From assembly GCF_008831285.2 (NCBI RefSeq), contig NC_045140.1, forward strand, positions 14,805,796 through 14,869,795: 64,000 nt of DNA, written 5' to 3'. The notes under the pieces were generated by a model. It worked only from the letters and a program-made list of their open reading frames with translations. It was not told the DNA's origin and searched no databases. This document shows, one piece after another, positions 1 through 23,315 of the stretch. The stretch's first letter is position 1, and each line of letters opens with the position of its first letter. The position numbers and the translations under genes are program-made. Source of the DNA: Nymphaea colorata. Lineage: Eukaryota; Streptophyta; Magnoliopsida; Nymphaeales; Nymphaeaceae.

Positions 1-341
1 CTGGACGACAAATTAGTCTAACCACCAGAGGGAGAGAAAGAGAGAAAAGGAGAGGAAACAACAATATTGAACAGGAAGAGGATGGGAGCGGGGACAGATA
101 CACACTCAGATCGGATCACTAAGAGAAGCTGAAGTAATTGAAAAATCAAAATGGGATGAGACCGAAGAAAATCATAAATGTGCAACTCGTTGAAAATGCC
201 TTCCGTGAGAAAGATGAATACCACCAAACAGGGAGGGGCTCTCCTCAAGGGTTCAGAACTACTTTGGTACAGAAACTACACTGGCCGTAATTTTCATGCT
301 TGCCGTCAGTGAGATCAAAGTATATCAGCCAGCAACAGTTA
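1..341 (-). other. 3' UTR and downstream flank of the PP2AA gene
   Basis: The stretch follows the TGA stop at 342-344 on the minus strand. It holds no supported reading frame. The 3' UTR probably lies here, but I see no clear AATAAA-type poly(A) signal, so the transcript end is not fixed and may lie outside the window. Confidence 0.5.
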
Positions 342-11637
<11,296 letters not shown>

Positions 11638-12783
11638 TAAGTTTCCACAGGTCCTGCAATTGTGGGGAAAAAAAAAGGATGTCTTCAATCATAAAGAGCC
11701 CAATGACCAATAGAGAGGATACTCTTGAGAACAAAGAGCAATAAGTCATCTAACGTCAACTGCTCTACGGTGTTATCATAAAGATAAGAGGTGATGCAAA
11801 CAATTCACATGCTTGATTCATAAGAATTGAATGCTGATCCCATAGACATAAAAATCTTGTATCAAATTTCCTAACTTACATGCAAGTCTAGCAGAGAGGC
11901 TGAGGAACACACATTCATGAGTCACGACTAGCATTTACAAAAAAAATCTGTCCTCAATTTTCCAAATATGGGCGCTTAACATTTACTTAATCCGGTCCCA
12001 GCACCAGTTCGCTCTCATGAGCAGCAACCCCATAATAAAAATCATGCTAATTGAAACCTAAAGAAATGGAAAAGTATAACAACATAAAGAATTGAACTAG
12101 AACAGTTAACGGGAAATAAGAACAACATAAAGTATTTCCTGTCTTCCCTCCCTTTCTTGTGGTTCTCCTTTCATCTACTCTTCCTTCTTTCAGAATAAAC
12201 AGATAGAAGAAAACTAAACAGAGGTAGACAGAGACTATAACCTAGAAAGAAACAACAATAAAACGCCCGTGATCTTGCATGAAGACAACAATGAGCATTC
12301 GGCATTGAGCAATTTGTCGCACACCAATAAACAGCAGCAATACAACCGCCAACAGGCATGTCGAAACAAACCTACCCATCTTCAAACCGCCGCCTCTCAG
12401 ATCTCATGCAAAAGAGCAAGAAAATACCCCAAACGTTCGCGGACCATCCAGCGGTCAGATCAATCAATTAGACACTACCCATGAAACGTTGCAAAGAAAC
12501 GCCAGAGTGAAAGCCAATTATCAGAACCACCCGGCAACAAGAGGCCACAATAAAACAAGAAAGCCCCGAAAACCAATAGATCTTCGAACCCAGACACAGC
12601 GTCAAGGACTACACATTCTCCGGACCGGATCGCCCAAATTCTAGATCAAAGCGATCAAATGACGAATCTTACGTCGAATGAATCCGCCCAAAGGTCTCGA
12701 GCGAACAAGAAAATCAACAGCGCCTCCGAAGACGATAAAGAATGGGGAAAGTGAGCCACAGATCAGGGAAGAGATGGACATAC

Positions 12784-12950
12784 CTTGAAGGAGGATCTCA
12801 ACGACGACGGATTCGAGCTCGACTGTGGTCCGAGAGCTCCTTGAATCGACGAGTGCCGGAGAAGCAAAAATCTAGGGTTCCGTTTGGGGAGACAGATCTG
12901 AGGAAGAGAAGTCCTCCGAGTTCGTCAGGGGAAGAAAAAATAAAACAAAA
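12784..12950 (-). other. 5'-UTR exon of PP2AA
   Basis: On the minus strand the sequence CTTCAAG followed by GTATGT at 12783 forms a good donor. The matching acceptor TTGCAG ends at 11654, and the next exon holds 16 nt of leader before the ATG at 11637. The result is a leader intron of 1130 bp, a common arrangement in constitutive plant genes. The upstream limit near 12950 is inferred from the TATA-like site and is approximate. Confidence 0.6.
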
Positions 12951-12978
12951 ACAAGGAGAAAATGAAATTGTAGTCGCG

Positions 12979-12985
12979 CTTTATA
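12979..12985 (-). promoter_or_regulatory. Candidate TATA box of PP2AA
   Basis: TATAAAG reads on the minus strand, about 30 bp before the estimated start of the leader exon. It is supported by position only. Confidence 0.4.
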
Positions 12986-15349
12986 TTTTTCGCTTTTTCC
13001 GATGGCGCTTTCATTTCTTTTCTCGCTGGGGAATCGTTACATGAGCTGCGAGCTTACGCGAGTTGGATAAGCGAAAGGCGCCTCTAATATAGAATTGGTA
13101 GACCACGGATCGGCTTCAACTTACCCGACGAGAGATCCGAATTTTACTTGTTGGATCCCATTTAGATCATTTGCCTGATTTGAATTTTGAATCCAATGGC
13201 AGAGATCCACGTCCTGGTCCAGTTACGGTATGGGGTCCCATGACCTGCTTTCCAAGGCGGGTTTGAACAGGCTTTGCTTACTTGATTCTGACCTGGATCC
13301 AACTACGCATCACCAGCTTGTTCCAAATCCTTTTGGATCCAGTTCAAGACCAAACCCAAGCCTTCCGACCCATTTGATTTGTTTCAATTAATTAATCTCG
13401 AACCTAATTTGTTTCGACCTCCTTATTAAGGATGTGAACGAATCATATCTTCATTTAATTGTACAAAAGTCATATGGGTTTAAATAACGATATAAAAAAG
13501 TAGCCGTACAAATGCTTTAGTTGGGCCGTTTGATTCTGTATTTTTTAGCTCGGTTTTATGAGACAAACAATCTTAGACATGCCGTCTTGAATGCCATGGG
13601 GCTCTCTATTCTATCAATCACACTCCCTTCCTCTCCAGTCTCACATCTGAGCCCTGTTGTTCCTGGACGTGCTTTTAGATAAAAAGGGTGTTTGTCTTGT
13701 CTCCCATTTAGTGTCTGACTTGGACGTTGTGCTTTTCAGATGAGACATGTTGTCCACCCATGCAAACACGTTTTCAAGTTCAATCGGATTATTCGAACTT
13801 AACAAATGGCAATTATAATGGGGAAATGAGAGGACCTGATGGTCATTATGTGCTTTAGAAAGGCATGAATTTTTGAAAATATCGCATCTTCTCGGAATAT
13901 CTGGATTTTGAAGCCTATTTTAAAATAAAAACTAGGGACCTAAAGACATAAAGCGAGCAGTAAGATGGTTCAGAGATTGGTTTGAATACTATAGCCATTG
14001 TTACATGGTTTGAATACTACAGCTATTGTCACATTCTAGTGCGCTATTGACCTAAATCTTAAAGTAAACCAAAATTTTTATTTTTATGGCTGTAGTTTTT
14101 AAATATTAAAAAAAAAAGCAACGTTAGGAATAAAGTCATTGACTTGTCTCTTATACTATTTATAAACAGCGCATTTTCGTATTAAACATACTTATATTTA
14201 AAGATAAGGCGTTAGCGGTTAAGTTGACACTATATTTGTCTATCAAAAGGTCCCACCCACCATTGTTTGCAGTTACGCCCACGGATCGGTTCTGGTCATC
14301 AACCCAAACCCGGACAAAGTTGCAACAAACATAGGAGATATCACTGTCAAGTGTCAACGTTGTCATGCCCATTTTCATAGAGTTATTGGTCAATAAAGTA
14401 TCCACTAAGAAAAAAAAAATTAGTTGTTATTTCAATATCAGTGTTACCTTAGACATGGTATGGTGTGACAGGGGGTCGTCCGACCACCTTTTCCAACCAA
14501 TCATGCTATGAATTGTCGTCTCGACGTGCTTGTTCTTTGTCAAAAAATTTGTTTGCATCAATATCAGAACCAGTTGTTGTGTTACGGATAATATTGGCAG
14601 GTAAAAATAAATGTAAGAGATTAAACAAATAATAGCATTTTAGAAACCACACTTAAAAGCGTTATAAATGATATTAGCATGTTAAAAGAAAAGGGAAAAA
14701 GCTTTGTCCTTTTAACTTAGTTTATCGGCTTATTGGAATGACTCATGTTATGAAATATGAAAAAACTTATGTAATCAGGACTTTCCTGGTGCCTACAATT
14801 CGAACCTAATTTGGAAAAGTAATCGCTCATCACTTTTACTGCTGACGGCTGAATGGTTTTGTTCGGAGTTGTGAACAGCAATTGGAATTTGAGCAGTGTC
14901 TAGAAAATAAGGTACTATGCTGAAACGGGTCTATGTTTGTTTTTATGTTTTTAAAAACTAATATAAAACGTTTTAAATAAAATTGAAATTAAAATAAGAT
15001 GACACGGGCTAACCTATAACCGTACTTGGCCATGCAAACATTTTAAATGATCATCAACGCAATATGAACTATGACACTTCCCAGGTTAATTAGCCTGAGT
15101 AAACCAAACAATTAATTTGTTTGGCAAATAAACCCTATGTTTAGGACTTCAAATTAATTGTTTTTTTATAAGCCAAAGAGAAGAAGTTCATCGAGTTTCC
15201 TAGGTCAGCTGCTGGAACCATGTTTGTAGCAACAATGATCAGTATAAAAGTAACAAAAATGAATGCAAAATTCATCACATATACATAGAACTCTTATACA
15301 CAATGTCATTGACACTAAAAGGAGACAATTCAAATCAGTAATCTCCTGC
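12986..15349. other. Intergenic region, no gene seen
   Basis: This is the spacer between the divergent end of PP2AA and the 3' end of the chloroplast-protein gene. It contains only short chance reading frames. The first few hundred bases should hold the PP2AA promoter. No repeat family was recognised. Confidence 0.6.
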
Positions 15350-16693
15350 TTAATAGTAGTCATCGTCCTCATCGTTTCTTCCTCCAGTGAATCTTCTAAC
15401 TATGGCTCCTATCACTCCCAACAGCACGAACAGTGCGAAAAGCTCGAACCCACCTCCGATTCCAACCGCCACGCTCGGCCCAGGCACGAAAAATGAGAAA
15501 GGAGACCAACCCCAGCCACCATAAAATGGTGAACCAAATCCATAGCCACCAATGAGTGGAGGTGCCACTGGAGGATTTATATAGATGTTTGTCCTGTGAT
15601 CCAAATGAGATCAGTGTATAAGCATCATGCAGTCAAAGACTATTGTCTTCAGAGCACTCAATTTGTGATTCCCTTCCACTATCTCCATATACTAGAAAAT
15701 TTGTTCCAAACTTGATACAAAATGGGATGTTCTTGAAGATAACATTTCCCGATTTGTCCCACTTCATTGGATAAGGTGCATCTAGGTACTGGCGAAATGT
15801 TGCATAAAGAAACAGTTTTGGGAAGTACTGTCTAGCCTTGCTCTAAATGCAGCTTCACATAAGCTTGGCCATGTCGTTTGGGGAGTTGGGAAATTGAGAA
15901 AGATGAGTGAAAAGATAATGGTTACCTTGAATTGTTGATTCTTGGCGATGAAGCACGCGGCGCGGAGCGGAATGCCTGGCCACCAACTCTGCCACCGGTT
16001 TTTGCAGCCATGGCATCACTGACCGGAGCCAGTGTCAAGATCCCGGCTGCAAATGTTGCTATTGCTAGATTCACTAATCGATCATCCTTCTTTGCTTCGT
16101 CTTCCCTAAGCCAGTTAAAGAACCAAACAAGAAAACGAGATAAAAACAAAAAGAAAAGCAATACGACGCGATCAGCAACACTCTCCTATCTCAACAAGCG
16201 TTACATCACTCTGGCCACTGCAGGCTGCAGCCAGAGTCCCATCTAAAAGGGCGTACTAGTAAATACTAAGCACAAAAATTAAGAGCAGAAGACACTATCT
16301 ATAACCCATTTAGGTTACACTAAGACTGTGCAGGAATCCTGGTTCAGCATCAGAACTAGTTCCAATGAGGTCACTTTGATGCTAAAAACCAGAATCATTT
16401 TCTCCTCGTCCAAAAGGAGCAATTGAAAGAAAGGAGAGCTATTTTAGATCCATTCAGCCTAACTTTTGAGAAACGCAAGGGTTGATCATCGTGTCGTTTT
16501 AGAAGGGGCTTCTTTATCGAGATGGGGGGTCAAGAGAAAGAGGCGTTAGAGGTTTTTACCTGGTTTGCGGTTGTTGGATGCGATTTTTCATGGACGCCCT
16601 GCAGGACAAGAACTGGGCCCGCCTTTGGGTACATCTTCTGTTTGTTGCAAGTGGGATGGTGAGAGGGCTGTGGTGAGAGGACGCCATGGCCAT
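15350..16693 (-). CDS. Chloroplast-targeted glycine-rich membrane protein of unknown function
   Basis: Three exons: 16560-16693, 15926-16105 and 15350-15593, together 558 nt (185 residues plus stop). All have GT-AG borders and consistent phases. Residues 1-45 are rich in Ser, Arg and Thr with few acids (MAMASSHH start, RRCTQRR), as in a plastid transit peptide. A charged stretch REDEAKKDD follows. Next comes a hydrophobic alanine-rich segment ending SDAMA, which may be a second, thylakoid-directed signal. Then come GGRVGGQAFRS, an aromatic/Gly/Pro stretch (PPVAPPLIGGYGFG), a transmembrane helix around FALFVLLGVIGAIV, and a very acidic tail DEDDDYY. The layout resembles uncharacterised plant plastid membrane proteins with DUF1517-like GGR motifs. 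No catalytic motif is visible. The start is the first of two in-frame ATGs, at 16693 and 16687. Confidence 0.85.
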
Positions 16694-17046
16694 GGCTGCG
16701 GGAGCCTTCCTTTCTTTCTGGCCTGTTGTTATATTGAATAGGGGACACTTCGTGTTTCCCTGGTTATTAAGAGGGAGAGGGAACTAGGAAGTGTCTTATC
16801 CTTCTGTGGTAGTGCCACGCGGCTTAACGTGGATGGTGTGGAGGAGGAAGAAAGATGGACGTAGGATATTTCTCTTGGCGAGGGGTCCATCGCCGTCTCG
16901 TTGAATGGGCGTGCAGCGTGCTTGCTCTGTTTTGGTCCCACGCGCACCAAGTATTCGTTGAAATAACCCACAGGCATGCGGGCATAGATTTGGTGGTCTA
17001 TAGGACGCAAGTATTTGCTGAGATGATCTTGCACCTAGATGCACCT
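16694..17046. other. Upstream spacer of the chloroplast-protein gene
   Basis: This lies between the ATG of the intact copy and the stop codon of the broken copy, so it should hold the intact gene's promoter and leader. No clear TATA box was identified. Short reading frames on both strands show no family resemblance. Confidence 0.5.
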
Positions 17047-18552
17047 TAATAATAGTCATCGTCTTCATCGTTCCTTCCTCCAGTGAATCTTCTAACTATG
17101 GCTCCTATCACTCCCAACAGCACGAACAGTGCGAAAAGCTCGAACCAACCTCCGATTTTCCAACCGCCACTCTCGGCCCAGCCACGAAAAATGAGACAGG
17201 AGACCAACCCCAGCCACCATAAAATGGTGAACCAAATCCATAGCCATCAATGAGTGGAGGTGCCACTGGGGGCCCGTTTGGGCACGCTCGCGTCTTCCTC
17301 CTTTGCTGAGCTTCGTCCTGCCGCTGCCGCAACCCCTACCTCGCGTCTTCCTGCTTCGCTGCTCTCCCTACATCTCCCTTTTATCTGGTGGTGCGGTTCT
17401 TCTTCTGGGTGGCTCCTCAAGCGGTTTCCATTGGACCTGGAATTCTTCCTGCGTTTTTCCTCCCTACGGCGGTTCTTCTTACTCTCGTCCCAAATTCGAC
17501 TCAAAGAAGGTACAATCATAGGTAAAAAAAAATTTGGGTTTGTTGTTATGTTGAAATGCTTGCGCACAAAATTTCGGAAATGATTTTCTGAATGAAGTTC
17601 AGCGGTCGAATCCGAATAACAAGGAAAATTTTCGGGGTTTCCTTTCCCTCTATCTTCTGGTTTTCTTTCCTTTTGTTCCCTTCTTCGTCTTGTGAATGAA
17701 GTGCAGAGGCGTACGCCTCAGGTCGAGTGAAGAAAACGTTGGTTAATTTGGTTTAACGTACTTAACTTTTTTAAAGTTAAACTAAAACACACGAGGGTTT
17801 TTCTCAGGGCTTTCATCTCGGAATTCTATTTCGCACAGGCTTCTCCGTCCAGAATCTCATTGTCTCCGGCTTCTCTGTCCAGAAGCTGCCCAAGTCCACC
17901 ATCATAGCCTTCAACGCAGAGTCGCATGCCACAGCCAACCAGCGCAACTCAGCCGGTTTCTCATGCTATATTTTGGATTTAAAAGGTAAAAATCATTTTC
18001 TGTTGGATAATGTTGAGAAATGGTGAAACTAGACAATATGGGCTAACAGATGAAGCAAATTTGGAATACGATTGTTCACTGTCGTACAAAATCTGTATGT
18101 TGAATACAAATTTGCAATACAACAATATGTAACTCATTTTCTGTTGTAAATGGAACATTAGAAGCCCAAAAAGTTATGTTGGTTTCTAGAACTTTATAAA
18201 ATCCTAGATGTAGAAATGAAAAATTATATTTTTGGTTATAATTTTCACATATGTTCAAGGAATTGTGTTTTGCAAAAGGCAGATTTGATGATGGCATCCG
18301 TGAGAATGAGTTACATCGTAAGTAGGTACTGGTATATGATGTTTTGTTTCTTTCTAACAAAAGCAAACATGATACGTAGTTCCACTAGCTGTTAAAACAA
18401 TTTCAATCTTCCTTTTTAGAGGAACGGGGCATTATGGAAAAAAACCACAGCAAAAATAATATGTCCACTTAGTTTATGCAAAAAGGATTACATGTTTGAT
18501 ATATAGCATCTGTTGTATATTTAGGTTATCGTGGAGAAGGCAGAGAAAAATG

Positions 18553-18615
18553 ACATTGCAGACATTGATAAGAAGAAGTCAATTACATTGCAGACATTGA
18601 TAAAAAGAAGTCAAT
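18553..18615. repeat. Short tandem duplication inside the insertion
   Basis: The phrase ATTGCAGACATTGATAA followed by AAGAAGTCAATT occurs twice in a row. It is one of several local duplications in the insert. Confidence 0.8.
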
Positions 18616-19095
18616 TGCTTTCTTCCATTCATTTGAATATTATTCATTTAGTCATTGCAAAATTTAGCAACTAATTCTTATGTTTCTGCTAATATCATTG
18701 GATTTTTCTGTCGTCAATGTCATTAGTTACTGATTTCTAGTTCAGCAATTGCTATGCCCTTATGCTTGTTGATAGAAAAATCTATTTGTTGATAGGAAAA
18801 TCTGAACATTTGTTATGTTCTGTTAGCATAAATAATATTGCAGTGAACAAGATTGTGAACCCCCTCACTTTCTTGGTCTTGCATTATGCCTATATGTAAT
18901 GGAGCCTGAAGCCATTTATGTTATAATAACATTCCTGCAAACATTTTAACACCTGGATGTTGTACAAAATCTGTATGTTGAATACATGGACAGACATGTA
19001 AACCATTTTGAACAACTGATAATCGAGAATGGAAAAATAAACCCATTAGACACTTAGTATGAATTTTCATTTTCAGTTCATCAGCTGTTAGCACT

Positions 19096-19260
19096 TTGAA
19101 TGTCTTCTATATTATGCACTTTGAATGTCTTCTATATTATGCTTATTTTGATCATATTATGCTTATTTTTTTGTTCTATTTTGGGGTTTGCAATACTTGT
19201 TTTTGTTTTTTTTTTGTTCTATTTTGGGGTTTGCAATTACTTGTTTTTGTTTTTTTTTTT
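19096..19260. repeat. Two adjacent tandem duplications inside the insertion
   Basis: TTTGAATGTCTTCTATATTA occurs at about 19096 and again at 19122. TTGTTCTATTTTGGGGTTTG occurs at about 19170 and again at 19215, each copy followed by CAAT(T)ACTTGTTTTTG. The open frames here are artefacts of these repeats. Confidence 0.8.
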
Positions 19261-21074
19261 GTACTGTATGGAAGGTTCAAGCTCAAGAAATGATAATGGA
19301 GATGCAACATTTTTTGGATTTTTTAATGTAACTTTTCATTATGAATTCAGCTGCTTTGGAAGGTTCAGCTAGATCTTATTTTGAGCATGCTGTTTTGGGA
19401 TCTGAGTTTTATTAGTTTGAACATGAAAATTAGCACTTATTATGGCATTCTCAGTCATTAAATTTGAGTTTGATAATGGAGCTCTTGTTTAGTAATCTGG
19501 AGTTTCTTGGTGGAACTAGAAGCTGATTTGTGTTTGTTTATAATTTTGATGTTTGTCATCCTAGAAGTTAATTTGTGTTCATCAATATTGTTAATGTTTT
19601 GCATCTCAGGCTGTTAGTTCGTTCAATATTTCTTAAGCTGCAAACAAGTTGCGATTGATGTTGTTATCATTTACGTTTTAAGCAACTGATACACGCAAAG
19701 ACACAAACGCACCCGTATATAGTTGTTGAATAACTAGTAGTTGACCTTCATGTTCATTGCAACGCTGGTAGTGGTTTGGAAGATGGTTTATTATTTATCC
19801 AGGTGTTTAAGAAACTATATCAAAAGATTATGTAAATCTGAAAATATGTTTCCTTATTATCAAACTAAGAAATAATTTTCTGAAAAACTGAAAATATATT
19901 TCTTTATCATCAAACACAGGTCATCACACACACTTCAAAATGAGAATTCGAAAGATTTTTCCCATTCCTTTATTGTAGGAAATATATTTCTAAAAATATA
20001 TTTTTAATTCCAAATTTCCAGGCCATCAAACGAGCCTTGGAGGATTTATATAGATGTTTGTCGTGTGATCCAAATGAGATCAGTGTATAAGGCATCATGC
20101 AGCCAAAGACTATTGTTTTCTGAGCACTCAATTTGTGATTCCCTTCCAATATCTCCATATACTAGAAAATTTGTTCCAAACTTGATACAAAATGGGCTGT
20201 TCTTGAAGATATCATTTCCCGATTTATCCCACTTTTTTGGATAAGGTGCATCTAGGTACTGGCCAAATCTTGCAGAAAGAAGCAGTTTTGGGAAGTACTG
20301 TCTAGCCTTGCTCTAAATGCAGCTTCACATAAGCTTGGCCATGTCGTTGGGAAGTTGGAAATTGGGAAAGGTGAGTGAAAATATAGTAGTTACCTTGAAT
20401 TGTTGATTCTTGGCGATGAAGCACGCGGCGCGGAGCGGAATGCCTGGCCACCAACTCTGCCACTGGTTTTTGCTGCCATGGCATCACTGATTGGAGCCAG
20501 TGTCAAGATCCCGGCTGCAAATGTTGCTATTGCTAGCTTCACTAATCGATCGTCCTTCTTTGCTTCGTCTTCCCTAAGCCAGTTGAAGAACCAAACAAGA
20601 AAACAAGATAAAAACAAAAGGAAAAGCAATACGACGAGATCAGCAACACGTTCCTATCTCAACAAGCGTTACATCACTCCAGCCACTGCAGCCAGAGTCC
20701 CATCTGAAAGGGCGTACTAGTAAATACTAAGCACACAAATTAAGAGTAGAAGACACTATCTATAACCCATTTAGGTTACACTAAGACTGTGCTGGAATCC
20801 TGGTTCAGCATCAGAACTAGTTCCAATGAGGTCATTTGATGCTAAAAACCAGGATCATTTTCTCCTCATCCAAAAGGAGCAATTGAAAGAAAGCAGAGCT
20901 ATTTTAGATCCATTCAGCCTAACTTTTGAGAAACACAAGGGTTGATCATCGTGTCGTTTTAGAAGGGGCTTCTTTATCGAGATGGGGGTCAAGAGAAAGA
21001 GGCGTTAGAGGTTTTTACCTGGTTTGCGGTTGTTGGCTGCGATCTTTCATGGGCGCCCTACAGGACAAGAACTG

Positions 21075-23315
21075 CGCATTGGTCCATGGTCCTGCTCCAA
21101 CGAATCAAAAAGAAAAAGAAAGGAAAAGTTAATTTTTTTTTCAAATCAGGGGCATGTAATATTTGGATTTGGATTTAGTTTAATGTTACCCTGATCCAAC
21201 CAACAAAACCCAGCCCGCGCTTTCGTTTTCGTTTGCCCTATTTCGAAAACAGGTTTTGGGAAGGGAAGAAGAGAGTGCGAGGGAGGGAACAAGAGACAAA
21301 GTGAGGGAGATAGAGAATAAAAGAGTGAGAAAGGGAGCACGAGAGACGGAGAGAGCAGGGCTGCAGGAAGGAGGTCGGAAGAGGAGGAGAGAGAAGAACA
21401 TGAGGAAAAAGAAGGACACAACGGCAGTGAGTAAAATCGTTTGAGATTTTCAATTTTCTCTTGATTTTTAATTTTTTTTTGAATTAATGGTTTGGACGAT
21501 TAGCTTGCCATTGGAATTATGGGATTCCAGCTTTTAATAATTCATAGCATGAGATTTACTGGGATTCCGGCGGATGAGTTTCCTGCTTGACGATTGGATT
21601 GTTATTATATGTGCTGCTATTTACTTTATTGAGCAGCAGATGATGAAGCTGGGTTGTCAATCTATTTCCTTTCTCTATCAAGTGACCCTTATTCTTTTCA
21701 ATTTGAACACTATTCGCTTCGCTGTACGCGGCCCTGTTGCAGCCACTTCAACTCTGGTTCTTAATTCTTATTGTGTGGCACTTATTAACGTCCAGTCTGT
21801 ACATGCCCCTTTTCTATTGCTGATTCTTTATTATGTCATTCTCCTGTTCGGGGAATTATTATTTTTTCAAAATGTATGAATATTTGTTGGACTTGCTTCT
21901 CTTTCTCTGCATTTTGATCAGATGCATGCAATCAAGTGTCTGAAGTAGCGAATGTAGGCAGCAATAAGGAACTTGCCGCCAAAGGGGCCATAACATGAAA
22001 GCTTGAGAAGAAGTGGTAGACGTGTGAAAATATAGCCCCATGCATCAGTAGCCTCTCATAGCCAGCTTAGAGAAACATGTTGCCGTTCAGTACTGCTCTC
22101 TGATTTTGTAGTCGAAATCAAATACTTAAACGAGAAGTGTGACTGGTTGCGACTTATTTAATTATCGCTTACTAATGATCTTTGATATAGAAGATCGTTA
22201 GTGAATGTATAAGTAGCCAATATTATCTCGTAGCCAATATTATCTCGTAGTTTTCATGATAGGATTTATTCGGACTACTTAATTTGGCTGGCAAGTGCCA
22301 TAATAAGCTTTGCATTGTAACATGACCTCTGCAAACTATCATATTTTTCTGCAATGCGATTGTCCTTGTTCTGCTTTGCTGCATGGATGTAGCACAAGAT
22401 ATCATTCTATTTCAGCATGTCCTGGAAAGTGACAACCAGTTAAACTGGTTGGCTATGCTATTGGAACAACCTTCAAATTATCATAGATATGTATCTAAGA
22501 TTTGGGTATTTCATTCTATAACTGTTTGTTGCCCAAGAGGTTGCTTCAAGGGCACTTATGTTGGGTAAATTTTGGGGGTTTCCATAAATTTCGATATGAA
22601 TTTGATTGGACATGGAGAAATTGAGTGACCTGAGTATGGAGAAGTCAATTTTCAGCATGTTTTAGAATGATTTTTGGAGGGGCATTTTCTTGAACTCACA
22701 AAACTATTAGGCATTCTCTGTTTTTTCCAGTCTATAGCATGCCCTCACATCCTTTGTTGGAGCTAAGAAACAACATGGTTGAGCATTGCTTTTTGTAGTT
22801 ACAGGCATGACTAACAACATTTGCTTGAAATTGCATTTTGGTGTCTAATTTGCTTTCTTAAATTGCTTGTAGGTTTACATCACAGAGATAATATCTTTCT
22901 TTTCTATTATTTGATTGTGGGATTAATTTTCTGTTGTTTTATTGTGAGATAATACCTTAGCATTTCCTAGCTTTATTCTGACTATTTGAATGCCACTTGA
23001 TTAGGTGGTGACTCTGAACCCATATTTGCAGGGCCTATCCACTGGTGGTAATTCGAAAAGCAAGGCAACATCATTCACAAGGGAGGGGAGAAAAAAACTT
23101 TTCGTTGTTCTACAAAGTGCAAGAGGTTCAAGAGGTAAATGTTTGTCTTCTTTATCTGCTGTTTACAAGGTGGTTGATTTTAAATTCCTGTTTTTTCATA
23201 AGTTAAAATTTTAATATCTTCCTTCGATATGTTTAAACTTTAAACTTTAAATCTTATTGTCTATTTTAAATTTCAAAATTTTCATGTTAGCTTATTGAGA
23301 AGATTAAACATATTC
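21075..23315. other. Spacer between the pseudogene and the PPR gene, with weak exon-like signals
   Basis: No gene can be supported. A purine-rich stretch (21250-21425) ends in ATGAGGAAAAAGAAGG and CA|GTGAGT, a consensus donor. A block at 23032-23134 is open, flanked by TTGCAG and GTAAAT, and could encode GLSTGGNSKSKATSF and following residues. These may be leader exons of the downstream PPR gene or of a small unknown transcript. Confidence 0.4.

Larger units (their letters stand above)
17270..20036. mobile_element. 2.77-kb insertion with short terminal inverted repeats
   Basis: The left end reads GGCCCGTTTG (17271-17280) and the reverse complement of the right end reads GGCTCGTTTG (20027-20036), one mismatch in ten. 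TGG flanks both sides (17267-17269 and 20038-20040) and occurs once in the intact paralogue (around 15570), so it may be a 3-bp target duplication. The insert interrupts a sequence that is continuous in the intact copy, which proves it is an insertion. The ends resemble plant non-autonomous DNA transposons of the PIF/Harbinger or hAT type, but the class is not settled. No transposase is visible. The left 250 bp is GC-rich and exon-like, unlike the AT-rich remainder. Confidence 0.75.
17047..21074 (-). pseudogene. Broken tandem copy of the chloroplast membrane-protein gene
   Basis: The stretches 17047-17269 and 20041-21074 align almost base for base with 15350-16615, introns included. Exon 2 (20394-20573) is intact, with only small changes such as VNLAI to VKLAI and PVSD to PISD. 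Four defects are visible. A 2-nt expansion in the last exon near 17155-17160 shifts the frame after VAVG. A 2.77-kb insertion splits the last exon at 17270-20036. The last exon's acceptor AG is changed to AC at 20063. Homology to exon 1 stops at 21074, so the start codon and the first half of the transit peptide are missing. The remaining exon 1 piece keeps its reading frame and its donor. The high identity of the introns points to a fairly recent duplication. Confidence 0.88.

Noticed and set aside
16530-16748. 72-codon minus-strand frame over exon 1 of the chloroplast-protein gene
   Set aside because: It is the wrong frame; the frame from the ATG at 16693 gives a transit peptide and splices in phase to exon 2.
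19096-19372. Overlapping hydrophobic frames in the insertion
   Set aside because: They arise from T-rich tandem duplications and have no family resemblance or codon structure.
21938-21945. GTCTGAAG here equals the 8 bp following the hAT end at 23824, a possible target-site duplication
   Set aside because: The adjoining sequence (TAGCGAATG) does not resemble a hAT terminus, so the match is probably chance.
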